This document shows, one piece after another, positions 24,470 through 33,879 of a stretch of DNA of 64,000 bases. The notes under the pieces are model-generated. The model did no database searches, was not told where the DNA came from, and saw nothing but the letters and a program-made list of their open reading frames with translations. This stretch comes from Candidatus Thiodiazotropha sp. (ex Monitilora ramsayi) (GTDB taxonomy: Bacteria; Pseudomonadota; Gammaproteobacteria; Chromatiales; Chromatiaceae). The translations under genes were made by a program, and so were the position numbers. The stretch is taken from contig JAHXIP010000004.1 in assembly GCA_025655575.1 (NCBI GenBank), positions 124,001 through 188,000 of the forward strand. The letters run 5' to 3'. Each line of letters opens with the position of its first letter. The first letter of the stretch is position 1.

Positions 24470-25993
24470 ATGACGCAGATTCACCAGGATGATCTCATCC
24501 AAAGTATTGCCGACGCCCTGCAATACATTTCCTACTATCACCCTGTCGACTTCCTAAAAGCGATGGGAGAGGCGTGGGAAAAAGAGGAGAATCCTGCTGC
24601 CAAGGATGCCATGGCGCAGATACTGGTCAATTCCCGCATGTGTGCCGAGGGCAGACGCCCGGTCTGTCAGGATACGGGCATGGTGGTGGTATTTCTCAAG
24701 ATCGGCATGCAGGTCCAGTGGCAAGGTGAGATGACTGTCAACGAGATGGTCAACGAAGGCGTACGCCGGGGCTATGCTCACCCTGACAATCTGTTGCGTT
24801 TCTCGATGGTCAGCGACCCGCTTGGCAAACGGACAAACACACTCGACAACACACCGGCCATTGTCCATACCCAACTGGTCAAGGGTGACAAGGTAGAGAT
24901 CAAGATTGCCGCCAAAGGGGGCGGATCGGAGAACAAGGCACGCTTCAAGGTACTCAACCCTTCAGACTCACTGGTCGACTGGGTATTGGATGAGGTGCCC
25001 AAAATGGGCGCTGGCTGGTGTCCCCCGGGTATGCTCGGCATTGGCGTCGGCGGTAGTGCCGAGCAGGCCATGCTGTTGGCGAAAGAGTCACTCATGGAGC
25101 CTATTACTATTCATGAACTCATGGAGCGCGGCCCAAGCAACCGAAAGGAGGAGCTGCGTCTGGAACTCTTTGAGAAGGTCAACGCACTGGGTGTCGGTGC
25201 CCAGGGCCTCGGTGGCCTGACCACGGTGCTGGATGTCAAAATCAGCGATTTCCCCACCCACGCTGCCTCCCTGCCTGTAGGTATGATTCCCAACTGCGCT
25301 GCCACACGTCATGTGGAATTCGACCTCGACGGAAGCGGCCCTGCGGTTTTCACCCCCCCGCAAGCCGAAGACTGGCCGGATGTCACCTGGGAGGCCTCAC
25401 CCCAGGCCCGCAGGGTCAATCTCGACGCCATCACACGGGAGGAGATTGCCGACTGGCAACCCGGTGATCTGATCCTGCTCAGCGGCAAACTGTTGACCGG
25501 AAGGGATGCCGCACATAAACGCATCGCCGATCTCTACAGTCGGGGCGAGCCCCTGCCGGAAGGTATCAATTTTCATAACCGCTTCATCTACTATGTCGGC
25601 CCGGTCGATCCGGTGCGTGATGAAGTGGTGGGACCAGCCGGCCCAACCACCGCCACCCGTATGGACAAGTTCAGTGAACTGATGCTGGGTGAAGCCGGTC
25701 TGCTCGGCATGGTCGGCAAGGCGGAACGTGGTCCGGTGGCACTGGAAGCCATCAAGCAACACAAGGCGGTCTATCTGATGGCAGTGGGCGGTGCAGCCTA
25801 TCTGGTCTCAAAGGCAATCCGCAGCTCCCAGGTTTTGGCATTTGAGGATCTGGGTATGGAGGCGATCCGCGAATTCGAAGTCGTCGATTTCCCCGTCACC
25901 GTCGCAGTCGACAGCCGGGGAACCTCAATCCATAAAACAGGCCCAGCCAAATGGCGGGCAAAAATCGGAAAAATACCAGTCGTAACGGAGTAG
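24470..25993 (+). CDS. Fumarate hydratase, class I (4Fe-4S)
   Basis: A 507-residue single-chain class I fumarase (FumA/FumB type) converting fumarate to malate. The alpha part is at the N-terminus: RPVCQDTGMVVVFLKIG, KGGGSENKARFKVLNPSDS, GAGWCPPGMLGIGVGGSAEQAM and IPNCAATRHVEFDLDGSG. The three cysteines in these motifs bind the oxygen-sensitive 4Fe-4S cluster. The beta part follows (SGKLLTGRDAAHKRI, FHNRFIYYVGPVDPV, GPTTATRMDKF). ATG at 24470 is preferred over 24452 because AGGA lies 7 nt upstream. It forms an operon with the next gene, 6 bp away. Confidence 0.94.
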   Translation: MTQIHQDDLIQSIADALQYISYYHPVDFLKAMGEAWEKEENPAAKDAMAQILVNSRMCAEGRRPVCQDTGMVVVFLKIGMQVQWQGEMTVNEMVNEGVRRGYAHPDNLLRFSMVSDPLGKRTNTLDNTPAIVHTQLVKGDKVEIKIAAKGGGSENKARFKVLNPSDSLVDWVLDEVPKMGAGWCPPGMLGIGVGGSAEQAMLLAKESLMEPITIHELMERGPSNRKEELRLELFEKVNALGVGAQGLGGLTTVLDVKISDFPTHAASLPVGMIPNCAATRHVEFDLDGSGPAVFTPPQAEDWPDVTWEASPQARRVNLDAITREEIADWQPGDLILLSGKLLTGRDAAHKRIADLYSRGEPLPEGINFHNRFIYYVGPVDPVRDEVVGPAGPTTATRMDKFSELMLGEAGLLGMVGKAERGPVALEAIKQHKAVYLMAVGGAAYLVSKAIRSSQVLAFEDLGMEAIREFEVVDFPVTVAVDSRGTSIHKTGPAKWRAKIGKIPVVTE

Positions 25994-25999
25994 TGTGTC

Positions 26000-26989
26000 A
26001 TGTCCCTTTACAAAGCATTCCGCATTCGTAAAGACGAAGGAAAGCATTCTGCAGGCATCGAATCGCTGGATCTCATTCCACCCGAAGAGGGAGAGGTCCT
26101 GATTCGTGTCAGTCACTCCAGCATCAACTATAAAGATGCCCTGGCCGGCACCGGCAAGGGCCAGATCCTAAGACACTTTCCTCTCACCGGCGGCATCGAT
26201 GCAGCCGGTGAGATCGCAGAAAGCAGTGACCGGCGATTCAAAGCAGGCGATCCCGTCATCGTCACCGGCTACGAACTTTCAGCCACCCATGATGGCGGCT
26301 ATGCGGAGTATTTAAAGGTCAAGGCAGACTGGGTGGTACCCCTGCCCGACGGACTGACGCTGGAAGAATCGATGTCTCTCGGCACAGCCGGCTTTACTGC
26401 GGCTCTTGCTCTCTATCGCATGGAGATCAACGGTCAAAACCCCGAGATGGGGCCAATCCTGGTCACTGGCGCAAGCGGCGGCGTCGGCAGCCTCGCAGTC
26501 AATATTTTCGACGGCGAAGGTTATGAAGTGACGGCGGTGACAGGTAAAACAGAACAACATGCCTACCTGGAGCATCTTGGGGCACAAGAGGTGCTGCACA
26601 GAGATAAGATCAAACCCGGACGCCATGCACTGGAAAGAGGGCACTGGGGCGGTGCCGTGGATAACGTCGGCGGTGAAATGCTTTCCGGGATTACCCGGAC
26701 AGTCAGACCCTGGGGCAACATCGCTTCCATTGGGCTCGCTGGCGGTCATGAGCTCAATACCACGGTGATGCCTTTCATTCTGCGCGGCGTCAGTCTACTC
26801 GGCATCAATTCATCCGGTTGCCCCTATGATATTCGCCATGAGATCTGGCAACGTCTGGCAACGGATCTCAAGCCGAGACACCTGGATGACATTGTGACAC
26901 GTACCATTTCCCTGGATGAACTGCCGGAAGTCTTTGACGAGTTACTATCCGGGCAAATTCTCGGACGAACATTGGTCAAGACCGGATAA
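26000..26989 (+). CDS. MDR-family acryloyl-CoA reductase / quinone oxidoreductase (AcuI/YhdH)
   Basis: A 329-residue zinc-free medium-chain dehydrogenase. SSINYKDALAGTGKGQILRHFPLTGGIDAAGEI is the AcuI/YhdH signature region, and the NADPH-binding motif is VTGASGGVGSLAVNI. INSSGCPYDIRHEIWQRLATDL in the C-terminus is also typical of this subfamily. Members reduce acryloyl-CoA to propionyl-CoA with NADPH, either in DMSP catabolism or to remove toxic acryloyl-CoA. No other DMSP or 3-hydroxypropionate genes are in the window, so detoxification is the more cautious reading. It follows fumarase by 6 bp. Confidence 0.9.
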   Translation: MSLYKAFRIRKDEGKHSAGIESLDLIPPEEGEVLIRVSHSSINYKDALAGTGKGQILRHFPLTGGIDAAGEIAESSDRRFKAGDPVIVTGYELSATHDGGYAEYLKVKADWVVPLPDGLTLEESMSLGTAGFTAALALYRMEINGQNPEMGPILVTGASGGVGSLAVNIFDGEGYEVTAVTGKTEQHAYLEHLGAQEVLHRDKIKPGRHALERGHWGGAVDNVGGEMLSGITRTVRPWGNIASIGLAGGHELNTTVMPFILRGVSLLGINSSGCPYDIRHEIWQRLATDLKPRHLDDIVTRTISLDELPEVFDELLSGQILGRTLVKTG

Positions 26990-27117
26990 GTTTCATATTT
27001 GAGTCTGGATGTACGCCCCATGCGCACGCATCAACTCAAAAACAGCGTTTACAACTTTTACCCCTTAGGCGTGATGCTGAGATGAGCACCATCTTTTTCT
27101 CTCTCAGTGTCGAAGTC

Positions 27118-27158
27118 ATAAAAAAACCGGCGGCTGTTGATCCAGTCCACCGGTTTTA
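27118..27158 (-). terminator. Terminator between convergent genes
   Basis: AAAACCGG ... CCGGTTTT inverted repeat. Read on the reverse strand it ends in seven T residues, so it is a good terminator for the small gene at 27187. On the forward strand only TTTT follows, but it may also end the fumarase operon. Confidence 0.72.
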
Positions 27159-27159
27159 T

Positions 27160-27172
27160 AGGGCCTGTTAAC
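27160..27172 (+). repeat. Dispersed end-repeat copy (AGGGCCTGTTAAC)
   Basis: AGGGCCTGTTAAC is identical over 13 bp to the left end of the element at 40486. It is inserted between the terminator and the small gene at 27187. Confidence 0.6.
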
Positions 27173-27186
27173 TACGGCAAAACAAT

Positions 27187-27396
27187 CTAATGTTGTTTGT
27201 ACTGAGGGTCGAGCCAGCATTTTGGTAAGACTTCACCGGAAGGGAATTTCATATCACCCTTGGCGAAAGATTCCGCATCCTGCATCTCTTCTCCCGCATG
27301 GAACCGACCAACGATTTGTTCATGGTTGGGATTGAAAAGATCCGTCAGGCTCAAAACCTCGACCAGCTTTTCACTATTTTTCTGCATTAAAAACAT
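27187..27396 (-). CDS. Small conserved protein of unknown function (69 aa)
   Basis: Starts at ATG 27396 (MFLMQKNSEKLVEVLSLTDLF) because AGGAGG lies 7 nt upstream; the frame is open further back. The protein continues NPNHEQIVGRFHAGEEMQDAE and FPSGEVLPKCWLDPQYK. Similar short proteins with the GRxxAGEExQD and FPSGExLPxCW motifs occur in other gammaproteobacteria and are sometimes labelled acetyltransferase, but this chain is far too short for that fold. Function unknown. Confidence 0.72.
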   Translation of the reverse strand: MFLMQKNSEKLVEVLSLTDLFNPNHEQIVGRFHAGEEMQDAESFAKGDMKFPSGEVLPKCWLDPQYKQH

Positions 27397-27557
27397 CGAC
27401 AACCTCCTTCCCAAACGGTCAGAGGACATGATCTGCCTCTTACTTAAATTATGGTTGAGGTCGAGGGATTTTCAATACACAGCCCGCTTCAAATAGGCCA
27501 TTTGAGATGTGAGGGATCTTCCCCAAGAGCCGGTGAAAAACATCGATATTGCCGTCA

Positions 27558-29138
27558 TCAGAGCTCCCGTGTGGCCAAAAACTGCACATCAGGCCAGCGC
27601 TCGATGGCCAGATCCAGATTAACCCGGGTTGGCGCCAGATAGACCAGCTGATCATCACCGTCGAGGGCCAGGTTATCGTGGGCCTTCTCCCTGAAACGCT
27701 CAAGCATCTTGTCATCGTCGCACTCGATCCATCGGGTTGTGGCAACATTGATCGGCTCCACGATCGCCTCGACCTTATACTCATGTTTCAGGCGCTCTAC
27801 CGCCACATCGAACTGCAGTACACCCACCGCACCGAGAATCAGATCGTTATTTTTCATCGGACGGAAGACTTGGGTGGCGCCCTCCTCGCAAAGCTGCAAC
27901 ACACCTTTCAGCAGTGCCTTCTGCTTGAGCGGATCTTTCAACACCACACGACGAAAAAGCTCCGGTGCAAAATAGGGAATGCCAATGTACTTCAACTCTT
28001 CCCCAGCAGTGAAGGTGTCACCAATCTGGATGGTGCCGTGATTGTGCAGACCGATAATGTCGCCCGGCCAGGCCTCCTCCACATGTCGCCGTTCATCGGC
28101 CTGGAAGGTCAGCGCGTTACTGATCTGCACCGTCTTGCCGAGGCGCACGTGATTCATCTTCATGCCCTTGCGGTAACTGCCGGAACAGACCCGCAGGAAG
28201 GCGATACGATCCCGGTGTTGGGGATCCATATTGGCCTGAATCTTAAACACGAAACCGCTGAATTTTGATTCAGACGGTTCGACCAGGCGTTGCTGAGTCG
28301 AACGGGAAAGGGGAGCCGGCGCGTATTCAACGAAGGCTTCGAGCAGCTCCTTGACGCCAAAATTATTGATTGCCGAACCGAAAAAGACCGGTGTCTGCTC
28401 ACCCTTGGCATAAGCCTCAAGATCGAGCGGATTGCTGGCACCACGCACCAGCTCGATCTCTTCGCGCAGTTCATCAGCCTGAGCGCCGATCTCTTCATCG
28501 AGCTTGGGGTTGTCGATACCCTGGATGACCTCACCCACCTGGATCTTGCCCCCATGGGTGGCGCTGAACAGATGCGTGGCATCCGTGCGCAGATCGTAGA
28601 CCCCCTTCAACCGCTTACCCATACCGATGGGCCAGGTGACCGGTGCACAGGCGATCTTCAGTACCGATTCGATCTCGTCGAGGATCTCCAGGGGATCGCG
28701 CCCCTCCCGGTCAAGCTTGTTGACGAAGGTAAGGATGGGTGTGTCGCGCAGACGGCAGACCTCCATCAGCTTGATGGTGCGGGTCTCCACACCCTTGGCC
28801 ACGTCGATCACCATCAGCGCGGAATCCACGGCGGTCAGTGTGCGATAGGTATCCTCCGAGAAGTCCTCATGCCCGGGGGTATCGAGCAGGTTGACCGTCT
28901 CGTCCCGATAGGGGAACTGCATGACCGATGAGGTCACGGAGATACCGCGCTCCTTCTCCATCTCCATCCAGTCGGAAGTGGCGTGACGCGCCGCCTTACG
29001 CCCTTTGACGGTCCCCGCCATCTGGATCGCGCCGCCGTAGAGCAGCAGCTTTTCCGTCAGGGTCGTCTTTCCGGCGTCCGGGTGGGAAATGATGGCGAAG
29101 GTTCGCCGGCGGCTGAGTTGTTCGAGCAGTTCAGACAT
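27558..29138 (-). CDS. prfC: Peptide chain release factor 3
   Basis: A 526-residue translational GTPase that removes RF1/RF2 from the ribosome after termination. P-loop [13 protein letters not shown], switch [18 protein letters not shown], and [18 protein letters not shown] are class II release-factor motifs. Domain II/III regions [41 protein letters not shown] and [19 protein letters not shown] are characteristic of RF3. Length is normal. It is monocistronic. Confidence 0.97.
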   Translation of the reverse strand: MSELLEQLSRRRTFAIISHPDAGKTTLTEKLLLYGGAIQMAGTVKGRKAARHATSDWMEMEKERGISVTSSVMQFPYRDETVNLLDTPGHEDFSEDTYRTLTAVDSALMVIDVAKGVETRTIKLMEVCRLRDTPILTFVNKLDREGRDPLEILDEIESVLKIACAPVTWPIGMGKRLKGVYDLRTDATHLFSATHGGKIQVGEVIQGIDNPKLDEEIGAQADELREEIELVRGASNPLDLEAYAKGEQTPVFFGSAINNFGVKELLEAFVEYAPAPLSRSTQQRLVEPSESKFSGFVFKIQANMDPQHRDRIAFLRVCSGSYRKGMKMNHVRLGKTVQISNALTFQADERRHVEEAWPGDIIGLHNHGTIQIGDTFTAGEELKYIGIPYFAPELFRRVVLKDPLKQKALLKGVLQLCEEGATQVFRPMKNNDLILGAVGVLQFDVAVERLKHEYKVEAIVEPINVATTRWIECDDDKMLERFREKAHDNLALDGDDQLVYLAPTRVNLDLAIERWPDVQFLATREL

Positions 29139-29336
29139 CGAGATCGGTCGGTTGCGTCAAAGGGGTGCGGATTATACCCCATTCAGCCTTGCGATATGAG
29201 TCATCCGGCACCACGAACAATCCCTGGCCAATGGGAAGTTTATTCAGCATTTACAGGATATGTTGGACATAAGACTTTATTTTTCGCTTAATCTCTTATA
29301 ATTATGATCAGGTAAGTGCAATTTGACGGCATTCAA

Positions 29337-30029
29337 ATGGGTCTTTCCATCGCATCGGTAACAGCATTCAGCCATGGCATGTCGGCCCAAGGCCGGACAT
29401 CGGGCCAGGCCGATCCGGAAAAGGCTGCTGGTCAGGCCACGGGCTCTGCGGTCAATGACACCGATACCTCCTCCACGGAAACCGTCACGGAACGCCCTGT
29501 CAGAGAGGCACAACAAACCAGTCGTCTCACCCCTGAAGAACAGCAGCAACTGGCCGACCTGCAACAAAGGGATAGAGAGGTCAAAGCCCACGAACTTGCC
29601 CATAAGTCGGCGGGTGGCCAGTATGTCACCGGTGGCAGCTTTACTTATCAGACCGGTCCCGATGGTCGTCGCTATGCCATTGGCGGTGAAGTCACTATCG
29701 ATTCCTCATCAGGCAGTACACCGGAAGAGACCCTGCGCAAGGCAGAGGTGATCCGACGTGCCGCATTGGCCCCGGCAGATCCTTCCGCCCAAGACTACAG
29801 AGTCGCGTCACAGGCAAGCATGGTAGCTGCGGAGGCCCGTAGCGAAATCGGAGCAGAAAGGCGAGAGGAACTCCAGCAACAGCGCGAGGCGGCACAAGAA
29901 CAGGAAGCAGAGGAAGCCAACGCCGAGCAAGGCATTCTTCCTAATAACCAACGCGCCATCACCTCATTCGAGGCCATTGCCGGCAGCAGCCTGCAGAGCA
30001 ATCCCGATCCCATTGATGAAATTGTTTGA
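29337..30029 (+). CDS. SprA-related putative metalloprotease family protein
   Basis: A protein of about 230 residues with disordered Ala/Thr/Gln-rich ends. The conserved core (about residues 75-160) reads REVKAHELAHKSAGGQYVTGGSFTYQTGPDGRRYAIGGEV, with an HExxH-like HELAH motif typical of the SprA-related putative metalloprotease catalytic domain (PF12118). The C-terminal part is a Gln/Glu/Arg-rich coiled-coil. I prefer ATG 29337 over GTG 29316, since a TATAAT at 29297-29302 would put the transcription start between them. There is no signal peptide. Family role in vivo is unknown. Confidence 0.82.
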   Translation: MGLSIASVTAFSHGMSAQGRTSGQADPEKAAGQATGSAVNDTDTSSTETVTERPVREAQQTSRLTPEEQQQLADLQQRDREVKAHELAHKSAGGQYVTGGSFTYQTGPDGRRYAIGGEVTIDSSSGSTPEETLRKAEVIRRAALAPADPSAQDYRVASQASMVAAEARSEIGAERREELQQQREAAQEQEAEEANAEQGILPNNQRAITSFEAIAGSSLQSNPDPIDEIV

Positions 30030-30072
30030 TCGATTGTGAATCGGACAACTCACACGGATAGAAAATCAAGCT

Positions 30073-30087
30073 GTGTGAACAGGCCCT
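30073..30087 (-). repeat. Dispersed end-repeat copy (one mismatch)
   Basis: GTGTGAACAGGCCCT differs at one base from the right end of the element at 40578-40592. It lies in the short convergent gap between the metalloprotease gene and rimI. Confidence 0.5.
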
Positions 30088-30099
30088 GGATGGAATGCG

Positions 30100-30567
30100 C
30101 TAGAGCTCAAGCGACATTACTACCGCATCCTCACGGGCTCGATCTGCTGCCGGATAGTAGCTTTTACGCTGACCGATCTCCACAAACCCGAGATCCTCAT
30201 ATAGTTTCAGTGCTGCCAGATTACTCGATCTGACTTCCAGGTACGCAGTCTCCGCCCCATGCTGACGGGCGACTTTCAGCAGGCGTTGGATCAGCTTGTT
30301 GCCAAGCCCTTTACGCTGCCACTTGGGATGGATGCAAAGGTTGAGTATGTGGGACTCATCGATCACCACCGACATGACGCCATAACCGATCACCACGTCA
30401 TCAAGCAGTATTACCCAGCAGCAATAACCGACCCGCAGGCAATCCTGAAAAATGCCCAGGGTCCAGGGAAAGGGGTAGACCGCTTCTTCGATGGGTATCA
30501 CCTGCGCCAGATCCTCCTGCTGCATGGGACGCAGACTCAGGAGCGGATCACGCAACAGGGCGCTCAC
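30100..30567 (-). CDS. rimI: Ribosomal-protein-S18-alanine N-acetyltransferase
   Basis: A 155-residue GNAT acetyltransferase. Acetyl-CoA motif KWQRKGLGNKLIQRLL and the RimI-type features ILNLCIHPKWQRKGLG, AETAYLEVRSSNLAALKLYEDLGF and IGQRKSYY(P) are present. It acetylates the N-terminal Ala of ribosomal protein S18 in the cytoplasm. Its start overlaps the end of the uracil-DNA glycosylase gene by 4 bp, a common pairing in gammaproteobacteria. Confidence 0.92.
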   Translation of the reverse strand: MSALLRDPLLSLRPMQQEDLAQVIPIEEAVYPFPWTLGIFQDCLRVGYCCWVILLDDVVIGYGVMSVVIDESHILNLCIHPKWQRKGLGNKLIQRLLKVARQHGAETAYLEVRSSNLAALKLYEDLGFVEIGQRKSYYPAADRAREDAVVMSLEL

Positions 30568-31331
30568 GCAGTCGCTCCTCGCAGACTGGAAAGTGCCAGT
30601 TGTAGATCCTGCCAGGATTTGGCTTTCTGTTCGGGTGAACGCAACAAATAGGCTGGGTGATAGGTCACCACCAAGGGAATATTCTGCGCCCCAAACCGAT
30701 GCACACGACCCCGCAGCTTGCCTACGGTGATATCGGTCTTAAGCAGATTCTGTGCCGCGATCCGGCCCACTGCGAGTATCAAACCAGGCTGGATCAGCTC
30801 AATCTGGCGCGCCAGATAAGGCTCACAGCTCAGAGTCTCTTCCGCTTTCGGATCCCGGTTGTTGGGCGGGCGACATTTGACGATGTTGGCGATAAAGACC
30901 GACTCTCTCTGGTAGCCCATGGCCAGCAGCATGGTATTGAGCAGCTGCCCCGCACGCCCGACAAAAGGCTCCCCCTGACGATCCTCGTCGGCGCCTGGCG
31001 CCTCACCGATGACCAGCAGATCAGCCTGGGTATTGCCCACTCCAAAAACCGTTTGGGTGCAGCCAGCGCGTAATTCACAAGCACGGCAGTCCCTCACGCA
31101 ATCGCGTAACGCCGGCCAATCCATTTGATCGACAGCGTGGCTTCGGGATGGGGTGGAAGATTGAGCAGGCGGTTCAATAGAAGATTGCTGAGAAACCTCA
31201 TTTACCACCGCCTCAGTAACCGTTTCCTCTGCCTGCTCTGGCACGAGATCCCGGCGTTGCCACACCGAGACACCCATGGCTTTTAAATACTGTCTGCGGT
31301 TCAGCTCATCCATCGCAGGCAATTCACTCAC
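30564..31331 (-). CDS. Uracil-DNA glycosylase, family 4
   Basis: A 255-residue protein. A poorly conserved N-terminal extension (residues 1-75) precedes the family 4 UDG domain: iron-sulfur cysteines in [13 protein letters not shown], motif [24 protein letters not shown], further Cys in [13 protein letters not shown] and LSCEPYL, and motif [12 protein letters not shown]. It removes uracil from DNA and needs a 4Fe-4S cluster for structure. It overlaps both neighbours by 4 bp, so leuA-udg-rimI is one transcript. Confidence 0.93.
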   Translation of the reverse strand: MSELPAMDELNRRQYLKAMGVSVWQRRDLVPEQAEETVTEAVVNEVSQQSSIEPPAQSSTPSRSHAVDQMDWPALRDCVRDCRACELRAGCTQTVFGVGNTQADLLVIGEAPGADEDRQGEPFVGRAGQLLNTMLLAMGYQRESVFIANIVKCRPPNNRDPKAEETLSCEPYLARQIELIQPGLILAVGRIAAQNLLKTDITVGKLRGRVHRFGAQNIPLVVTYHPAYLLRSPEQKAKSWQDLQLALSSLRGATA

Positions 31332-32878
31332 ACATTGCCGTTCTGCGGATGAGCCTTGCTAGGCGGTTCAAGAATCTTGTTCACCGCATTAATGTAGGCC
31401 TTGGCAGAAGCGATGACGATATCGGTGTCGGCACCCTGACCATTGACGATCCTGCCCCCTTTTTCCAGACGGACGGTCACCTCGCCCTGGGCATCCGTAC
31501 CGCTGGTGATGTTGTTGACTGAGTAGAGCTGCAACTGGGTACCACTGTTGACGATGCTTTCAATCGATTTAAACGCCGCGTCTACGGGACCGCCGCCAAC
31601 CGCCTCACCCGGTTCCTCCTCTCCATCGAGGCTGACAACCAGATGTGCTCTTGGCGTCTCGCCAGTCTCTGAACAGACTTTCAGGGAGATCAGTTTGACC
31701 CGCTCGTTGACTGATTCAGTTCTGGTGTCGGTCACCAGGGCCTGCAGATCCTCATCGAAGATCTCATGCTTCTTGTCCGCCAGATCCTTGAATCGGGAGA
31801 AGGCGGCATTCAATTCCTCTTCCGAATCGAAGCTGATGCCGAGACCCTCCAGGCGGGTGCGAAACGCATTGCGCCCCGAGTGCTTACCCAACACCATGCG
31901 GTTCTGGCTCCAGCCAACATCTTCCGCACGCATAATCTCGTAGGTTTCGCGAGACTTGAGTACACCATCCTGATGAATACCCGATTCGTGAGCGAAGGCA
32001 TTGGCGCCCACGATGGCCTTGTTGGGTTGCACCGGAAAGCCGGTGATGTTGGAGACCAGTTTGGAACAAGCAACGATCTGTGTGGTATCCAGCTCAGTAT
32101 GACAGGAAAAGATATCGGGCCGGGTGCGCACCGCCATGACAATCTCTTCCAGAGAGGCGTTACCTGCCCGCTCGCCCAGTCCGTTGATGGTGCACTCTAC
32201 CTGGCGAGCGCCGTTGTCGACGGCTGACAGAGAATTTGCCACAGCCAGTCCCAGATCATTGTGACAATGCACCGAGAAGACCGCTTTGTCGGCATTGGGA
32301 ATGCGTTCCCGCAAGGTCCTGATCATGTCGCCGAATTGATGGGGCATGGCGTAACCCACTGTGTCGGGGACATTCAAGGTCGTGGCGCCGGCATCTATCA
32401 CTGCTTCAAAAATTCGACACAGAAAATCGATCTCGGAGCGACCTGCATCCTCGGCGGAAAACTCCACGTTGTCAGTAAATTGCCGAGCACGCTTGACCGC
32501 ATGGACTGCCTGGGCAACCACCTCGTCAGGCTGCATCCTCAGCTTCTGCTGCATATGGATCGGTGAGGTGGCAATGAAGGTATGGATGCGTGCCGAGTTT
32601 GCTTCACGCAGGGCTTCTCCCGCCCGGTCGATGTCCTTATCCAGTGCACGAGCCAAGCCGCATACCGTGGAGTCCTTAACTGCTTTGGCAACCGCCGCAA
32701 CAGCCTCGAAATCACCGGGACTGGCGATGGGAAATCCTGCCTCGATCACATCCACGCGCAGCTTTTCCAGGGCCTTGCCGATACGCACCTTCTCATCCTT
32801 GGTCATGGAGGCGCCTGGGCTCTGCTCCCCATCACGCAGGGTGGTATCGAAAACAATCAACTGATCTGAATGGCTCAT
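31328..32878 (-). CDS. leuA: 2-isopropylmalate synthase
   Basis: A 516-residue first enzyme of leucine synthesis (acetyl-CoA + 2-oxoisovalerate). The N-terminal TIM barrel has [36 protein letters not shown] (metal-binding HxH) and [15 protein letters not shown]. The C-terminal regulatory LeuA dimer domain (about 390-510) has [15 protein letters not shown] and [19 protein letters not shown], so leucine feedback is expected. Length is normal for the long LeuA form. No leucine-rich leader peptide or attenuator was seen in the 79-bp gap after pssA. Confidence 0.96.
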   Translation of the reverse strand: MSHSDQLIVFDTTLRDGEQSPGASMTKDEKVRIGKALEKLRVDVIEAGFPIASPGDFEAVAAVAKAVKDSTVCGLARALDKDIDRAGEALREANSARIHTFIATSPIHMQQKLRMQPDEVVAQAVHAVKRARQFTDNVEFSAEDAGRSEIDFLCRIFEAVIDAGATTLNVPDTVGYAMPHQFGDMIRTLRERIPNADKAVFSVHCHNDLGLAVANSLSAVDNGARQVECTINGLGERAGNASLEEIVMAVRTRPDIFSCHTELDTTQIVACSKLVSNITGFPVQPNKAIVGANAFAHESGIHQDGVLKSRETYEIMRAEDVGWSQNRMVLGKHSGRNAFRTRLEGLGISFDSEEELNAAFSRFKDLADKKHEIFDEDLQALVTDTRTESVNERVKLISLKVCSETGETPRAHLVVSLDGEEEPGEAVGGGPVDAAFKSIESIVNSGTQLQLYSVNNITSGTDAQGEVTVRLEKGGRIVNGQGADTDIVIASAKAYINAVNKILEPPSKAHPQNGNV

Positions 32879-32957
32879 TTACTGACTCTCCGGCCGCTTT
32901 TGAATCGACTGCTGCGTTATATTTTGTATCACATTGAGAGCAATCGAATTATCACGA

Positions 32958-33737
32958 TTATTCCTCTGATTCCGCCTCATCGGGATGATCGGTACCTGTT
33001 CGATGTTCACGATGCTTACGTAACAAGAACAGTGTCAGCACCGGACCTGAAACAGCATAGGTGAGAGCCATCAGGAACAACACGGTTGGCGGATGGGTCT
33101 GGATAATGGCCAGGACCACCATGACCACCACCAATACGATGAAGGGCACCTTACCGTGAAAATCGATATCTTTGAAACTATGGTAGCGAAAATTACTCAC
33201 CATCAGCAGGCCCGCCAAGGTAGTCAGAATGGCCGCAGGCCAGGCGATCGCCTCTCCCGCGATACCATAATCCACACCGAGCCAAACACCGCCTGCGACA
33301 ATGGCCGCAGCCGGGGGACTGGGCAGGCCCTGAAAATATTTTTTGTCGGCGGTATCGACCTGGGTATTGAACCGGGCCAGGCGAAGCGCACCACTGGCGG
33401 TAAAGATAAAAGCTGCGAGCCAACCCAGCTTACCCAAATCACTCAGCGCCCAGATATAGACCACAAGCGCCGGCGCAAGACCGAAGGAGACCATATCGGA
33501 AAGGCTGTCGTATTCGGCGCCGAAAGGGCTCTGGGTTTTGGTCAACCTGGCAATCCGGCCATCCATCCCATCCAGCAACATAGCCACGAAAATGGCCACG
33601 GCAGCCGTCTCAAACTTTCCGTTGACTGCGGCGAGGATGGCATAGAATCCGGCAAACAGCGCCGCCGTGGTAAGCAGATTCGGCAGTAGATAGATGCCCC
33701 GCCTGGGCTTTTTTGCCGTGTTCTGAGCCTTATCCAT
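32958..33737 (-). CDS. pssA: CDP-diacylglycerol-serine O-phosphatidyltransferase
   Basis: A 259-residue integral membrane enzyme that makes phosphatidylserine, precursor of phosphatidylethanolamine. The CDP-alcohol phosphotransferase motif is complete: DGMDGRIAR ... GAEYDSLSD (DGxxAR-x8-GxxxDxxxD). About eight hydrophobic segments, and an acidic C-terminal tail. ATG at 33737 (MDKAQNTAKK) is chosen because the longer frame would begin inside a TATAAT at 33769-33774. It lies upstream of leuA, a conserved neighbour in many proteobacteria. Confidence 0.94.
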   Translation of the reverse strand: MDKAQNTAKKPRRGIYLLPNLLTTAALFAGFYAILAAVNGKFETAAVAIFVAMLLDGMDGRIARLTKTQSPFGAEYDSLSDMVSFGLAPALVVYIWALSDLGKLGWLAAFIFTASGALRLARFNTQVDTADKKYFQGLPSPPAAAIVAGGVWLGVDYGIAGEAIAWPAAILTTLAGLLMVSNFRYHSFKDIDFHGKVPFIVLVVVMVVLAIIQTHPPTVLFLMALTYAVSGPVLTLFLLRKHREHRTGTDHPDEAESEE

Positions 33738-33768
33738 AATATTTTTTACCTGAAAGAAAGTCGCACGC

Positions 33769-33774
33769 ATTATA
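33769..33774 (-). promoter_or_regulatory. -10 box for pssA
   Basis: TATAAT on the reverse strand, 31 bp before the pssA ATG. No good TTGACA lies 16-18 bp upstream; that position falls in the heptamer repeat at 33791-33818. Confidence 0.5.
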
Positions 33775-33790
33775 GCAGGGGGGTGGGGAG

Positions 33791-33818
33791 TTTTAAGTTT
33801 TAAGTTTTGAGTTTTAAG
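33791..33818. repeat. Tandem heptamer repeat, 4 x TTTTRAG
   Basis: TTTTAAG-TTTTAAG-TTTTGAG-TTTTAAG in direct array, in the gap between the DUF58 gene's 3' end and pssA. A partly complementary stretch (CAAAACTCAAACTTC) lies 50 bp away at the DUF58 stop codon and could pair with it. It covers the expected -35 region of pssA. Confidence 0.8.
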
Positions 33819-33879
33819 TGATATTTCTCTGTAATCACTACAGGTGCTGCATCATATATCCACATTCAAAACTCAAACT

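Noticed and set aside
33769..33797. A full sigma-70 promoter for pssA
   Set aside because: The -10 is perfect but the hexamer 17 bp upstream (CTTAAA) matches TTGACA at only three of six positions, so only the -10 is listed.
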